64,000 bases of DNA. It comes from Litsea cubeba. Lineage: Eukaryota > Streptophyta > Magnoliopsida > Laurales > Lauraceae. The stretch covers positions 16,325,654-16,389,653 of the forward strand of contig CM022955.1 in assembly GCA_012931725.1 (NCBI GenBank), given 5' to 3'. Both the position numbers and the translations under genes were made by a program. Shown here piece by piece: positions 44,620 to 56,703 of this stretch. Positions within the stretch are counted from its first letter, which is position 1. Each line of letters begins with the position of its first letter. The notes beneath the pieces are model-generated. The model saw only the letters and a program-made list of their open reading frames with translations, was not told where the DNA came from and did not search any database.

Positions 44620-45168
44620 ATAAATATTGATTGCTGTAACCTTTACCGGTGCAATAACACGTTGCCGGCGAAAAGAAACGCCGGAAAAACACCTTCATAA
44701 ATAATTAATTTTGATAAAATAAATCTTTTCCCGGCAAAAAAAAACGCCGGCAAAAATTTTTGAATAAAATATAAATGTTTTGCCGACACTTAAACATTTT
44801 GAAAAAATTTATTGGCGTAAAATATTAATGTTTTGCCGGCGCTAAAAAATTTAAAAAATAATTTACGTAAAATATAAATGTTTTGCCGGTGCAAAAAAAT
44901 GCCGGCAAAAGTTTTTTAAAATTTTATTATTCAAAAAATAAACCTCTTTGCCCGGCGAAATAAACCCTTTTCCTGGCGAAAAATAACGCCGGCAATGTAT
45001 AGCTTTTTCCAGGCGCTACCTTATTTCGCCGAGAAAAGGTATCGCTGACATAGTTTTCCCGGCGAATTGCCGGCACATGAGAAATTGCCAAGAAATGTTT
45101 TTCCCGGTGTTTTAGTGACCTTTATCGGTGCTTATTTAGCGCCGGCAAAAGTGAAAATTGTTGTAGTG
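44620..45168. repeat. CACTA right end with GCCGGC-type subterminal repeats
   Basis: About ten units of TTTGCCGGCG, A-rich centre, CGCCGGCAAAA, ending GCGCCGGCAAAAGTG then TTGTTGTAGTG at 45168. The core is GCCGGC, while the left end at 21154 uses ACCGACG. The flanking 3 bp are TAT. Confidence 0.75.
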
Positions 45169-46509
45169 TATCTTTTCAAAAGAAAATGCATCTCATTCTC
45201 ACATGCACCCCACACTATTGCTTGAACTATGTTTATGATTGCCATTAAGATCCCCATTATTGCTAGTTAGTTTCAATCATGCCTTGAACATTCAACTGTG
45301 GATGAAAGCCAAAAGACGTTATATATGACCATTTGAAATCAACTCTATTGCAAGAACAGATGAAATTCTGAGAGTGACTAAGCTAATTGAAAGATTGACT
45401 TCTGATTCATACCATCGTGGCACAATTCCCACCATCATCTTAAATTAAGCAACCGTGGCACAGTTCCAAACCTGCCACGTGGCAATACCACGGGCACCGA
45501 GGTACAGATCTCGGGTTTCCAATCAAATAAGTAGGCACGTAACTTTTTTTTTTCCTGAATTAGAATCGATTATAGAAAAGTGAACCTCATCGTTATAATG
45601 AATTTGCAATTGGATACATCTGTAGGTGGCTACTTCCGCGAGCTCAAAAGCTCCCGCAAGTCATGAGTGGCGTGTCTACTTTCTTTGGAGCACAACTATC
45701 CACGTGCTATTCTCCAAAGAGGGGCATACTGTAGACATCTCATTTGACCCTTATGATAGCCTTAAATACCTATCATATATAGCATTGCCCCCAGATTATT
45801 TAATGACGATGAAGATGCTTGTTGATAGATTTAGACATTAGTTCGACGATTTCTAGAAATTCATGAGAGAAGCCAAATCGCGTTAAGATCTCGAGTCGAA
45901 CCCACTACTTACACAAGGAGCAGACGACAGCATTAATTATATGTGTTCCTAAAGACATGCTTAGGCCAATTCCCACAAAGTTTGTGCTTAGTTTGCCAAA
46001 ATGCCACCCGATTATCCTAAGTTACGAAGCCGGATCCATTGATCCAGGGGTTCTCGTTTCTTTCCAGCTCCCAACCATCACGACATTTGGACCCATGGAT
46101 TCTTCACTTTGAGAGCTTTTCGACAATATATAAAACTTCCAAATCCGACCGGCGGATCAAAAGTTACGGACCTCTGAAGTTAAGAAAAGAAAATCCACCT
46201 GGGCACCACCTCATGGACGCCTAGGTTTCTAAATCCCACCTAGGCACCAGCCCTGTGGCGCCCACACTGCCCAGTCCATCTAGGCACCCCCATGTTGGGC
46301 GCCCACCCTCCTATTCCACTAATTTTACCTAGGGCAGCCCAGGACCACTCCAAACAAGGACCCAATAATAAATCTGATATTAGTATCTCATCATATGGCT
46401 GCTTTTGCAGCTAAAGTATCATGGGGAGTCAGTACCTTTGCCATTCAATTTATGAATCCTCAATGGGAAGCTGGAACACGCCAAATTCTCAACACTGCTT
46501 AGTTACTGA
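45169..46509 (+). other. no gene; possible old LTR sequence
   Basis: At 45713-45731 the purine-rich CCAAAGAGGGGCATAC is followed by TGTAGACATC, like a gypsy polypurine tract and LTR start on the plus strand. At 46190-46310 several GGCGCCCAC and CCTAGGCACC words repeat. No ends or proteins support a full element. Confidence 0.3.
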
Positions 46510-47714
46510 TAGAGATGTCAAGTGGGCCGTGCCGGCCTGGCCTGGCTCTCCAGTCAACGGGTCGTGGCACGGCACGGCCCACTGGGCATGGCCCGTGACG
46601 CGGGCCGTGCTGGGCCAAGCCTTGCTGGCCCGCTGGCCCATTTGGCATGGCCCGCCAAGCCCGTCTGGCAAATGGGCTGACCCCTGTGGCCCGCCTGGCA
46701 TGCCAGCCCGCCAACGGTTTTGCAGTCCTCATCTTGGTAGGGCCTGTCCAATTGTTTCAATCATTTTGTCCATTTAACATGGAGCTCTATGGACCCACCC
46801 TATTTTGATAGTAAAATTGATGGCAGTGGAGGTCCACAAACATGCCCGAATAAACATCTATAATCATTTTATTGGAATATTGATTCTCCACCCATGAGTG
46901 CATGTTCCTTCTGTCCTAAAAATACCTTAATTCTCAGGAACACAAATAAGATTTGTCTGATGCTCTTTTGGTCCAGAATTTTAGTGACTTTAGATATCTG
47001 AATTAGTACATTAATAGAGAGTTAGTGTTTTCATTAAGAAGGAATTTAGTAGGATACATGAGATGAATAGATTCATTGGTTTTTAAAACCCTAATTTATA
47101 TGGAATGAAGATCGTTTAGAAATAAAAAAAAGGGAAAAAAGGATAGAAAAGAGAAGAATGGTCTCATGATTCAATCCGTTTGTTTATGGCAGGATTAACA
47201 GTGAATGGGCCATCATTGGTTAATTTCATTAAATTATTAACATTGGTAAGAGTCCCAAAGATGAAACCAGCTTAAAAAAATATATGTTACAAAAGAAACT
47301 ATGTAAAAAAAAGAAGAAACACCATCATAAAATCACAAACATTGGCACCTATGAGAAACCAGCTGTAAGTTGGCATGTTGTAAATGTTCTTCCTAGGTGG
47401 GAGGTAAAAATTCAACTTACTTTAAACTAAAAAAAAAAAGTGAATTACCTAACACTTCTATGATTTTATTAGTACTAAAAGAAATTCCAAGAAAAGATAT
47501 TGTATTACCACTAAACAAAAGGGTGTTAAGGAAATAAAGAACAAAAGATGCAAAAGGGCTCTCCTAAATGTGTGGCTCAAGAAAAGGAAAGATTTGAGGG
47601 TTTTTTTCTATCAGAAAAAAAAAGAGGAAAAAAATAGCATCGGCCCTCCTGGCCCACCGGCACGGCCCGTGGCACGGGCGGGGCACAATTTACACGGCAC
47701 GTTTGACATCTCTA
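46510..47714. mobile_element. hAT-type non-autonomous element, copy 2 (1205 bp)
   Basis: Perfect 12-bp terminal inverted repeats TAGAGATGTCAA, flanked by a perfect 8-bp duplication GTTACTGA (46502-46509, 47715-47722). The left end shares the GTGGGCCGTGCCGGCC-type GC-rich subterminal region with the copy at 9890-11318; the interior is AT-rich and looks unrelated. No transposase ORF. Confidence 0.92.
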
Positions 47715-47722
47715 GTTACTGA

Positions 47723-48715
47723 ACAGTGTCAGCTTCTATGACATATTTGGAACATCATTTGAGACACCATTTGATGTTTGGTTTGCACATGGTTTACTGA
47801 TTTCTTAAATAGTTGGGGGATTTATTGTGTATTGTGTATTGTAAAAATACATTCAGAATTCCCGTCGGTGTTAAATCAGATAAACAAGCATCACTCTGAG
47901 AAGAAACACTTAATATTTTAAGGTTTAAGCTAATTAACAGACTGTAAAATAAAAGAACATCATATTACACTTTTTCTGGCACCCATTCTAACTACTATAG
48001 ATCCAAGAAACAGGATAAATAAATAAACTGGCAAGAGACATCGATCAATATAACAACAATAAATCAAGAAAATCCTTGCCAACATTCAACCAAATAACTA
48101 CATGAGAGGGAGGGGAAAAAGGGCCAAATTGGATGCCCATTCCTCCTCATATGTTCCAAGCTAAACTCATTAACCATAAAAACATCAAACATTATAAAGA
48201 AAAATACAAAAAGACATCAATACATTGTCATAAAACATTCAATAAATGTCAAATCATTAAACCAAACTCGCCTTTGAAAATGAAGTTGAAAAGGAATGAA
48301 AAAGAAAAAGAAACCCTAAACCTAAAATAGGGCAAGACGATTCAAAATCCATCAGCAAGAGGGAGATGCGAGGAGGAAAAAAGAAAAGAAGCAATGCAAC
48401 GAAGATGAGGTAAAGCCCTTACCTGTGAGTGTAAGTCCAGCAGCGAGAGTGGGATGGAGAGGATGCGCTGGCACGGGAGACCAGTGAGCATGAGAGAGAG
48501 ATGCCGAGGGAGACGATAGAGGCGCAGATGTGAGGGATGTGCAGCGTTTTGCAAGGGTGGTGCTCATCGGGCAGTGCTCTGTGCAGGGGAGATAGTGAGG
48601 GAGACGAAGGGAAATGGGCAGCTTCGGCACCTCTGTTTTTCTCTTCACAAGATTTCATTACTTGGGTTCTGGCGGGCTTCGGAAATCAGACTGGCGGGCT
48701 TCCAAAATAAAAAGT
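47723..48715. other. no gene seen
   Basis: AT-rich to 48340, then a more GC-rich part (48420-48650) with several overlapping ORFs on the minus strand, none with recognisable motifs. Confidence 0.4.
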
Positions 48716-48850
48716 CTACACAGCCCGGATTTTTTGGCCGGGCTGTGTGACCGATCCCAGGTGGACGCTGTGATCTTACTTTGCAAATGAGATCCCAGAG
48801 TCCAGCTGGGATCGGTCACACAGCCCGGCCAAAAAATCTGGGCTGTGTAG
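48716..48850. repeat. long hairpin (51-bp arms, 33-bp loop)
   Basis: The left arm 48716-48766 begins CTACACAGCCCGGATTTTTT. The right arm 48800-48850 is its reverse complement with only 2 mismatches over 51 bp. Short TTCCAAAAT repeats lie just outside both arms (about 48700 and 48861). It could be a foldback MITE or, if transcribed, a small-RNA precursor. Confidence 0.9.
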
Positions 48851-49785
48851 AACGGCACCTTCCAAAATGTTATGGCCACTTGGACTTCCACGTCAGATCG
48901 GTCCCCAAGTCGGGCCATATAGACTTATGTGAAATAAAATCCTTGAGACTTACCATCAATTTTTCAGTCATGGAAAACCCACAATGTTTGGCTATAGTAA
49001 ATCATCGGTGAATTGGGCAAGAGAAAATCATCATTTTTGAGGATTTTCATATCTGACCTCCCATTTTCTCAGATGTAGTTATTTAATTTTAACAGTTCTT
49101 TGTGAAAATAACTCACAGACTTAAATCATGGTTGGAATAAGTTATGGACAGTTCAATTAAAAGTCACTCAATGGCCCACAATCACTATTCCAGCCGTACC
49201 ATTCAAATAATGCACAATGACCCATTTGACTCAAACATCACATGGATGGGCCCCACTGTTCACAAGCCTACACCAATGGGGCCGGCATATTTGTTGGCCT
49301 GGAATTACACATTCATTGAGAGGCAGAAGATCAGAGCTGTCGGATATTTGAATAAGAGTATTGAGTTTGCATGTTTGAACCTTTAGTGCAGGAAATATAT
49401 AAAAACTTAGATATATATTTTCATTTTTTGTTTTTAAAAAAGAAGAAGTTAAAGGTGGGATCTTATCCAATTAGTAACCATCATCCAGATATCACATACC
49501 ATAAACTTGTTTGGTGGTTGGGCATGATTTGGGCAAGTTTGGGTTTAATTTGCCCCGACTCGAGTCCAACCCTTGTTGCCATCCCTATGATTATGCAACC
49601 AAGTCCTTGGGTTATATAAAAAAATGTCTAAGTTATCAGCCTTGCTCTGATAAAGCACCTATTATTCTTTTGCAAAAGTCCAAGGAGATCAGTTAGGGGA
49701 GCAAAAAATATGAAAGGGAATTTTTACAAATAAAAAAACCCTTAAATTTGAAAAAAAAATTTGATTGAGGACCCAAGAACTTCAT
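48851..49785. other. no gene seen
   Basis: AT-rich intergenic DNA without repeats or conserved ORFs that I can support. Confidence 0.4.
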
Positions 49786-49990
49786 GATGATGCGTGATAT
49801 CATGGAATAATCTAATGTACAAATGCCGGAATAATCTAATATACAAATGCCTTACTTCCATGATATCACAGAATGTTGGATTATTATTTCATGATATCAT
49901 GGAATGCTCCTTTTTCCACAAAATCTCAATGTAGGTTATTCCATGATATTATGGAATTTCAAGTAACTCTAGAGTATCATGGAATAGAGG
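49786..49990. repeat. cluster of TTCCATGATATCATGGAA palindromes
   Basis: The palindromic word or its half (ATGATATCATGGAAT) appears about five times within 200 bp (near 49796, 49856, 49891, 49950 and 49975), and ATAATCTAAT(G/A)TACAAATGCC is directly duplicated at 49807 and 49830. Confidence 0.75.
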
Positions 49991-51330
49991 TCATTTGCCG
50001 TGTCTTTGTAACAAAAATTTTTTTGATGCACATTTGGATTGTTGGTTGCTTGCTATGTGCTTCTCTCCTATCTCAGTGACTTTAAGATTGCAAACGTGAT
50101 AGCGATGGGAGGGTGTTGGGATAGCCTGGGCCAAAAATTTAAAAACCACTTGTCTATCGTCCCATTAGAGGTCATTAAAAAAAAAACCTATCTGTCTCAT
50201 TATCATATCTATCAACTCATCTAATTAGTGATATATATATATATATAGTTTGGATTGTGGCGATCCTTGTTATGAAAAAAGCAAAAAAGAGGAGAGAGGT
50301 TGATTGCATCTTGTGACTTTGGCGGATGTTTTTAATTGAAATCTCCATTAGAAAACTTAAGTCTTAATCTGAAAAGCCAGTTATTTTTGTCCCATTTCGA
50401 AAACTGTCAAAAACTTAAGCTCTGTATTAATATTTTCAAGATTTTTTGACAAGCTAGTTACATTGAAACAGTTGAAATGCCAATTTTATTTGCTTCCAAT
50501 TATTAGAAAATTGAAATGGGCACTTTCCACTATATAAATTCTTCTAATGCTTAAATTCTAACCGTCAGCTTCTCCGTCATATAAATAATCATGCATTTAA
50601 AGCAAAATTGTATTAATGGATTAAATGAAAGTGCAAAGTCATTGATTCGTGTGGCCTCTTTTATTCTTTGCTTCTTTGTTCCATTTCGAGGGTAATTATA
50701 CCTATGAATGAGAAAAAAGACAATGAAGAGTTGTCAAGAAATAACGAGGAACTATTAGATGGGCCAAACAAGAAACAAGTCATCAGTGCACAAACCAAAC
50801 CGAACTAAAACTAAACCAAGCACGTCCACGAGCTAGTGGAATCTTAGCCAGCTTGCTATTTTCTGCCATTCTTTGTGTTAGGGGCCAAGATTTATTGATT
50901 CATTTTGTTATTAAAAGTCATTATGATTTTTAATAATATTTGAATAAAATTTTTAAATTTGGTGCTTTAATATTTTTCAAGAAAAAAGTTCTTAGAACTT
51001 TGTTATGAAAGTTAAAAATACGGGATAACAAGGCTCACTTTAATTAATTTAAATGAGAATGCTCACTTCAATTAATTCAAATGAGAAAGAGATGCATATT
51101 TCACTCCAATAGGATGGTGACTAATGTATTCGTACTGCTCAAAATAATTGCTTCCTCCTTTTAACACTAAAATTTATATATCACTCTAATCAAATGCCCC
51201 GATCAGATTGATCACATATAAACCAATCATGTGACTAAGCTTTAATTATAAAATAAAAACTTATTTTTAGAGCTTTCAAGTTGTCCTTTAAGTGTCTGTT
51301 AATATTTAGTTGCCCAACAATGTTACCTTA
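49991..51330. other. no gene seen
   Basis: AT-rich sequence with a short (AT)n run at about 50230-50246. Confidence 0.4.
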
Positions 51331-51690
51331 CTTTATCAATTCTTAAAAGGTGGGTCCCATGTTCATAGTCACTAAAGATGGGGCATTTTCACAAATGTTC
51401 TGAGTTCGAATGGTGGGTCCAATGTTATAGTATCTGAATGTGGGTCGCATGATAATCCTACATTTGTTTGTTGTAATCTTTATAGGAAGGAGCATGCATA
51501 CGTAATTTCTAGAAGTGTACCCAATGTTCTAATTCTTATGCGAGTGGGCCCTTATTCTAATTTCTAAAAGTCAGTCCCATGCTATAATTATAAAGGTGAG
51601 GCTTATGTATAACAATTAATAAAGATGGGCCCAGGTTATAAATCATAAAAGTGGGCCTCCAGTTTACAATCAAACAAGATGGTCGCACAT
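51331..51690. repeat. degenerate ~45-bp repeats rich in GTGGG(T/C)CC
   Basis: About eight loose units of the form AAAG(T/A)TGGGCCCATG..TATAA. Similar units in reverse orientation occur at about 58780-58980. Confidence 0.55.
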
Positions 51691-51702
51691 TTAAATTTTT
51701 TT

Positions 51703-52501
51703 GGTATTTTTACCATACGGGATATAAAAGATTATGAATTCCTCAAAATGGTGTTGACTAAAATTATATCCCAAATGTGGGTACTATATATGGGATCCCA
51801 AATTCTTTTTTTAATTTTACCCATTTTGTGCAATATCACACAATCTATGTGATATCGCATAAACTGTTTGATCTCTCTCTTATATTTTCCTCCATTCTCA
51901 TCTCCTAAAGCATTAAACCCCCCTTTTCTTTTCCGGTGACCTTCCCGTTCCTACTACTTTCTCGATCGTTAAAAAAGGTGCCCAAAAAGAGTAGTATTTC
52001 ATTCTCTTCACCTAATGATGATTCATGAGAAGCAGTTCCTAAAAGACGTACATAGACCATAAAATTTCACAAGGTATTGATATTGTGGATCCATCCCTTG
52101 TCCTCAGGGTAAAGTGATCACAATAGGACAATGACCAAATGGAAAAGAAAAAGGTTAGAAGAGTTGTAGAGAAACCTTGAGAAACTTTTGGATAAATGAA
52201 AAAGCAACGGAGAAACCCAATTGAAAATCTTTTTTAACGATGGAGAAAGTAGTATGAACGAAGAAAGTCACATGAATAAATGGAGGTTTAGTACTTTAGG
52301 AGATGGGAACGGAAGAAAATATAAGAGTAAAATCTACTATTGTGCGAAATCGCACATATTGTGCAATATGGCACAATTTGGGTAGATTTGGAAAAAGAAT
52401 TTGGAGCCCCATGTACAATAACCACATTTGGGATATAGTTTTGGCCGTCAACACCATTTTGAGGAATTTATGGTCTTTTATATACCGTATGGTCAAAATC
52501 C
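51703..52501. mobile_element. non-autonomous element with ~215-bp terminal inverted repeats (MULE-like)
   Basis: 51703-51920 and 52285-52501 are inverted copies, sharing in order ACCATACGG, ATATAAAAGA, ATTCCTCAAAATGGTGTTGAC, TATATCCCAAATGTGG, CTTATATTTTC and CATCTCCTAAAG. Long inverted repeats with a short unrelated middle suggest Mutator-like elements. The flanks are T-rich (AATTTTTTT and TAATTTTTT), compatible with a ~9-bp duplication but not decisive. No coding capacity. Confidence 0.75.
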
Positions 52502-53687
52502 TAATTTTTTATAAAAAGGGGGTATTTTCGGACTCAGATGGATGACTTAAGGACAATAGTGGAAATAAAACTCCTTAATTAATAGGCAAAATTAGCGAAA
52601 GGTCCCTATAAGTGGATGTATCCAGCCTCCAGTCCAAGGAAAAACTTTTTAAGACCTATGGTCCACTCAGCTAAACTGTTTGTTGCCATAGGTCCCTACA
52701 TCCACATGATCACATATTTCAGGACTGATATGCCCTTTCAACCGTTTTAGGCATAAAATTTTGAAATTTCAAATTTCAAATCTTATATTATCCCTCTTCT
52801 TTTGCAACGAGCCTAAGTTTGTCTGGGTTTTCCGATCTCTGTTGGGCCACATTGATCGGGGTTTCGGAGACTCGAAGAAGAACAGAGGATCGGGTCTGCT
52901 GCAGCAGACTGATCGAAGAAGGAAAAATGGAAACACCAGAATGGGATAAGAAGGAAGGTGGGCCACGGGTTCTTGTGTGATCGACATCAACGGTCTGGAA
53001 TCGCCATTAATGGTCTGGGATCGCCATCAATGATCGCCAGCCTTCTCTAGCGAGGATGGATCCTTTTCTACAATTGTCTTCTTCGGTGCAGATCCGGCAA
53101 CGATCGTCAGCCTTCTCCAGCGAGGATGGCGATCAGCGATGGGCAATCTCTTCTTCCTCATATCTTTTTTTTTGTTAGCTGCGCAAGCGACAATCTCTGA
53201 TCTTCTGGTTTTAGCGCCTTAATCTAATCGAGGGTGATGCAGGCCCACCAATCAGATCAGCGATTCCAAATCTCTTTCTTCGTTCTGCAACAGTTGAGAG
53301 CCCTTTTTGCGCCGAACATGCAACTTCGACTGCTTCTTCATCGGCGATAGCGCGACAAGACCGGCAGCCGATTGCTCCGATCTTCTTCCACTAAAACCAT
53401 GTGACCAGTTCATGTGTGTCTTGTACCCGAGAACTGCCGCCTGCTGCTGGTCTTTTGAATGGCGATTGGCAGCGACCAATCCAAAAATCACCTGAGAAGA
53501 AAACGTTGACAGAAGATCCTGCTGCCAGCCTCGTTGTCTTCTGGTTCTTATAGCAGAACCAGAATGGGAGAAGAAGAAGAAGGTGGGTCTGGATTCTGGG
53601 TTCTGTAGCAGCTCCGGGTTGGTTCTAGGTCAGGTTCGACCTGACTCGTTTCAGAAGCCGGGTTGTTTTTTCGGCTGAGAAAGGAAT
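52502..53687. other. no gene; local duplications
   Basis: CAGCCTTCTC(T/C)AGCGAGGATGG occurs at 53037 and 53109, and a GGTCTGG(A/G)ATCGCCAT unit at 52992 and 53014. Overlapping ORFs on both strands (53250-53495) have no known motif. Confidence 0.4.
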
Positions 53688-54405
53688 TTATCTGTTTTTT
53701 GCCAAATTTATCTGAGTTGTTGTCAAATTTATCTATTTTCTGTCATATTTCTTTGTGTTTTTGTCAAATTTATCTGAGTGTTGTTCAAATTTATCTGTTT
53801 TCTGTCATATTTCTTTATGTTTTTGGTAAATTTATCTGAGTTTTTTCAAAAATTATCTAAGTTTTTAGTAAATTTATCTGAGTTTTGTTCAAATTTATCC
53901 GAGCTTTTGTCAATTTTATTTGAGTGTTGTTCAAGTTTATGTGTTTTCTGTCATATTTCTTTGTGTTTTTGGTAAATTTATCTGAATTTTTTTTAAAATT
54001 TATCTGAGTTTTTTAGCAAATTTATTTACATTTTTTTGAAATCTATATGCGTTTTTTAAATTTATTTGTATCTTTTGAATTTTTTTGTTTCGTTTCAAAT
54101 TTATTGCGTTTTTTGAAATTATTGTATTTTTTAAAATTTATTTTCGTTATTTTAAATTTATTTGCATTTTTTGAAATTTTCTTTGGATCTTTTGAGATTT
54201 ATTTGAGTCTTTTGAAATTTATTTATATTTTCTGGAATTTATTTGGATATTTTAAAACTTATTTACATCTTTTTAAATTTATTTACGTTATTTGATTATA
54301 TATTTCTTTTTTTTAACTTATTGTATTTTTCAAAATCATTTCATTTTTTAAAATTTATTTTCGTTACTTTGAAATTTATTTGTGTGTTTTTTAGAATTTA
54401 TTTGA
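53688..54405. repeat. AT-rich minisatellite, ~20-28-bp unit
   Basis: Dozens of variants of AAATTTATCTGAGTTTTTTG follow each other for about 720 bp, changing gradually to AAATTTATTTGCATTTTTTG in the right half. ORFs here are just the translated repeat. Confidence 0.9.
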
Positions 54406-56695
54406 AAATCTTGGGATTCCATTAATCGTGGGCAATTAAATGTTAGTTGGCCATTATTAATGGGATATCCTACCAATCATGGGTTATGATCGAAAGAAAT
54501 GGTAAATTAGATATTTTAGGTATGAAAAAGTGTGGGAGGGACCTTTGACTCTATGATTTTTTTTTATGGACCTTTAACAATAAAGTAAAATATTCAGGAA
54601 CCCGTCGCCGAATGCCCCTAATTAATTTTATGAGATTGTTACAAAAGCAGTACTTTACACAGAAAGATGAAATGGAAAAAGCAGTCAAAGCCCGACTGTG
54701 GAGGAAGTTGGCTTTGGGAAGAAAATCATGCCATGCATTCATGTACCACCACTTCCACTAACATCTCTTTTTGTTCTCTGCTACGCGTTTCACTTTTTTG
54801 TCTGTGGAAGGACCATTCACTTAATAGGAAATTCTATTGCCTTTTCATTATCATCACTTTGATACACGTGAAAGCTGGGTAAGATGCCTTAGTGGTCGGT
54901 GTGACTGTGAATGTGACCCGGGCCCAGTGGAAAAGGCTAAAGACTCAGTCCAGATAACAAGGGATTCGTTTCCTGCAAAGAAGTGTGAAAGTAGACTGTA
55001 AATCCATGTCGAATTGCAACAAGGAATCTGTACCTGTCATGTGCTGATAGGACAAGTGAAAAAATTTCCTCCATTCCTTTAATGAATTGAATCACTTCAT
55101 GGGCATCCGACATCATACATCAGGGTTTAGGTGAGACCCCACGGGTTGGGCTTGGGTGCGCATGTCCAATGGTTATGCTCCGCGTGCACGCGGAAGTGGA
55201 AACGGAACTCCCTTTTTACAAAACCTTTCATGAGTTTTGAATGGATTTTCTTTCCCATTTTACCCTTTCAACTAAAGAATCCTTACAGTCTCTCTTACCT
55301 TCTATTAAAAAAAAAAAGCTAAAACATCTCTCACCCTCATTCTCTCTCACCCTAACGTGTCTTATCTCAACATTTTTCTCACATAAATAAAAAAATGGTC
55401 GCACGTCTCTAGTGCTTACAAAAGGACCTCATTTCTTACCTCTCTAGTAGGAGTTTTCAAATTACAGTTTTTCTTATATGACCATTGATCTTAAATTGGA
55501 GTGGGATCCACATTCAAATTGGTTATTTATAAATTTGATTAAAATTAAAATTATAAAATTGGAACACTAGCACCCACTGTCTCAATCAAGTTGTAAATTA
55601 TTATTCAAATTAGTGAGATGGTCATCATTATTCATGTGTTTTATGTGAACAATCTTATGGGCCCATTTTCTATTACAGTGAAATCTGGCTACATTGCTAA
55701 AAGGAGGAGATTATTTGCAAAGCTTTGGGCTTTGGCCACCATGTGATCTTAAATATGTTTTAGAATTATGTTATGCGGATACCACATTTACTTTGGTATA
55801 TAGATTGCAATGCATATGCTACTAATTTTCAATCTGTTAACCTAATTAAAATATAACATAACCCAACTATATTCACTATGAGCCACACCAACCAAGTTGT
55901 GTGATGAACCCTGATATAGATGTGAGGCATCGATGATCCAAGATCTAAAATTCCAAAAAATGCCTGAGAATCCAAGAGGATCAAGCAATAGTCTACCTAT
56001 TTTGGTTGTCATTCACCTCTAAGCTAATAAAATAACATCTTCACTTCTTGATAGATAATTCTATAAATAAAACCTCAATAAAAAAAATCTCTTCTTAACA
56101 AGATCATCTTCTAAACAAAAGTGAGCTTGGCTAAAAAAAAAAAGGATCAAAACAAACTGATAAATTACTAATATCAACTCCAAAAAAATTGTCAATATAG
56201 TGTTCAAAACAACTTCTTCATTTCTTATTGCGATTGCTCATTTGACATAAGATCAATTATATTATGGATCTCTTGTTCTCTTCTAATAATGTAGATTACT
56301 TCACATCATAAAAAATAATAAAAATCCATAAACTTTTAAATTATAAAAATAAAGAAGACTAGTTTTTTTCTTATTCAATGTTAACTATACCAGTGTTAGC
56401 AAGAAAGGCATTGGAATACGATTTTCATTGAAAGAATTCTGATTGTAGAAATTACTTTCCTCGTTGCATCTAATTCAAAAAATAAATATACATAATAATT
56501 ATTAAATAGAAGTAGACTGACCACTATTGTATACAAATTCAATTTAAAACTTCACTTATGAAAGTTCGTAAGAAAAATCTTTTTGTTGCATGCCTAAATT
56601 ATAATGGACACTTGGATCTTTTTCTCCTACAATAAACAAAGTTTACAAGATTGAAAAAAATATTTTTATATCAATTGTAAATGAAAATGTAAGAT
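54406..56695. other. no gene seen
   Basis: Mostly very AT-rich. Possible ORFs near 54551-54882 and 55131-55322 show no domain. Confidence 0.4.
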
Positions 56696-56703
56696 TTACT
56701 AAC

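Larger units (their letters stand above)
21154..45168 (+). mobile_element. second CACTA-type region with captured exons, interrupted by two LTR elements
   Basis: The left end CACTACAAGAAGTTGCAC (21154) matches the inverted right end of the first CACTA, and the next TTGTAGTG-type end pointing outward is at 45161-45168. Without the two nested LTR elements the interval is about 9.7 kb, similar to the first element. Against a single clean insertion, the 3-bp flanks differ (AAC left, TAT right) and the right-end repeats are of a GCCGGC type, unlike the CGTCGG type on the left. The span may therefore be a chimera or two elements. Captured fragments of RBP45/47, LWD, RNR1, a TauE/SafE-like and a fibrillin-like gene all lie on the plus strand. 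No transposase is seen. Confidence 0.6.

Noticed and set aside
6345..45168. CACTA transposase (TNP2/TNPD type)
   Set aside because: Searched by eye in both CACTA regions on both strands and found no conserved block, so both are described as non-autonomous.
48781..49011. 76-codon plus-strand ORF
   Set aside because: Starts in the loop of the hairpin and runs through its right arm; no conserved features.
53778..54425. ORFs rich in Phe and Leu that look like membrane proteins
   Set aside because: Direct translations of the AT-rich minisatellite.
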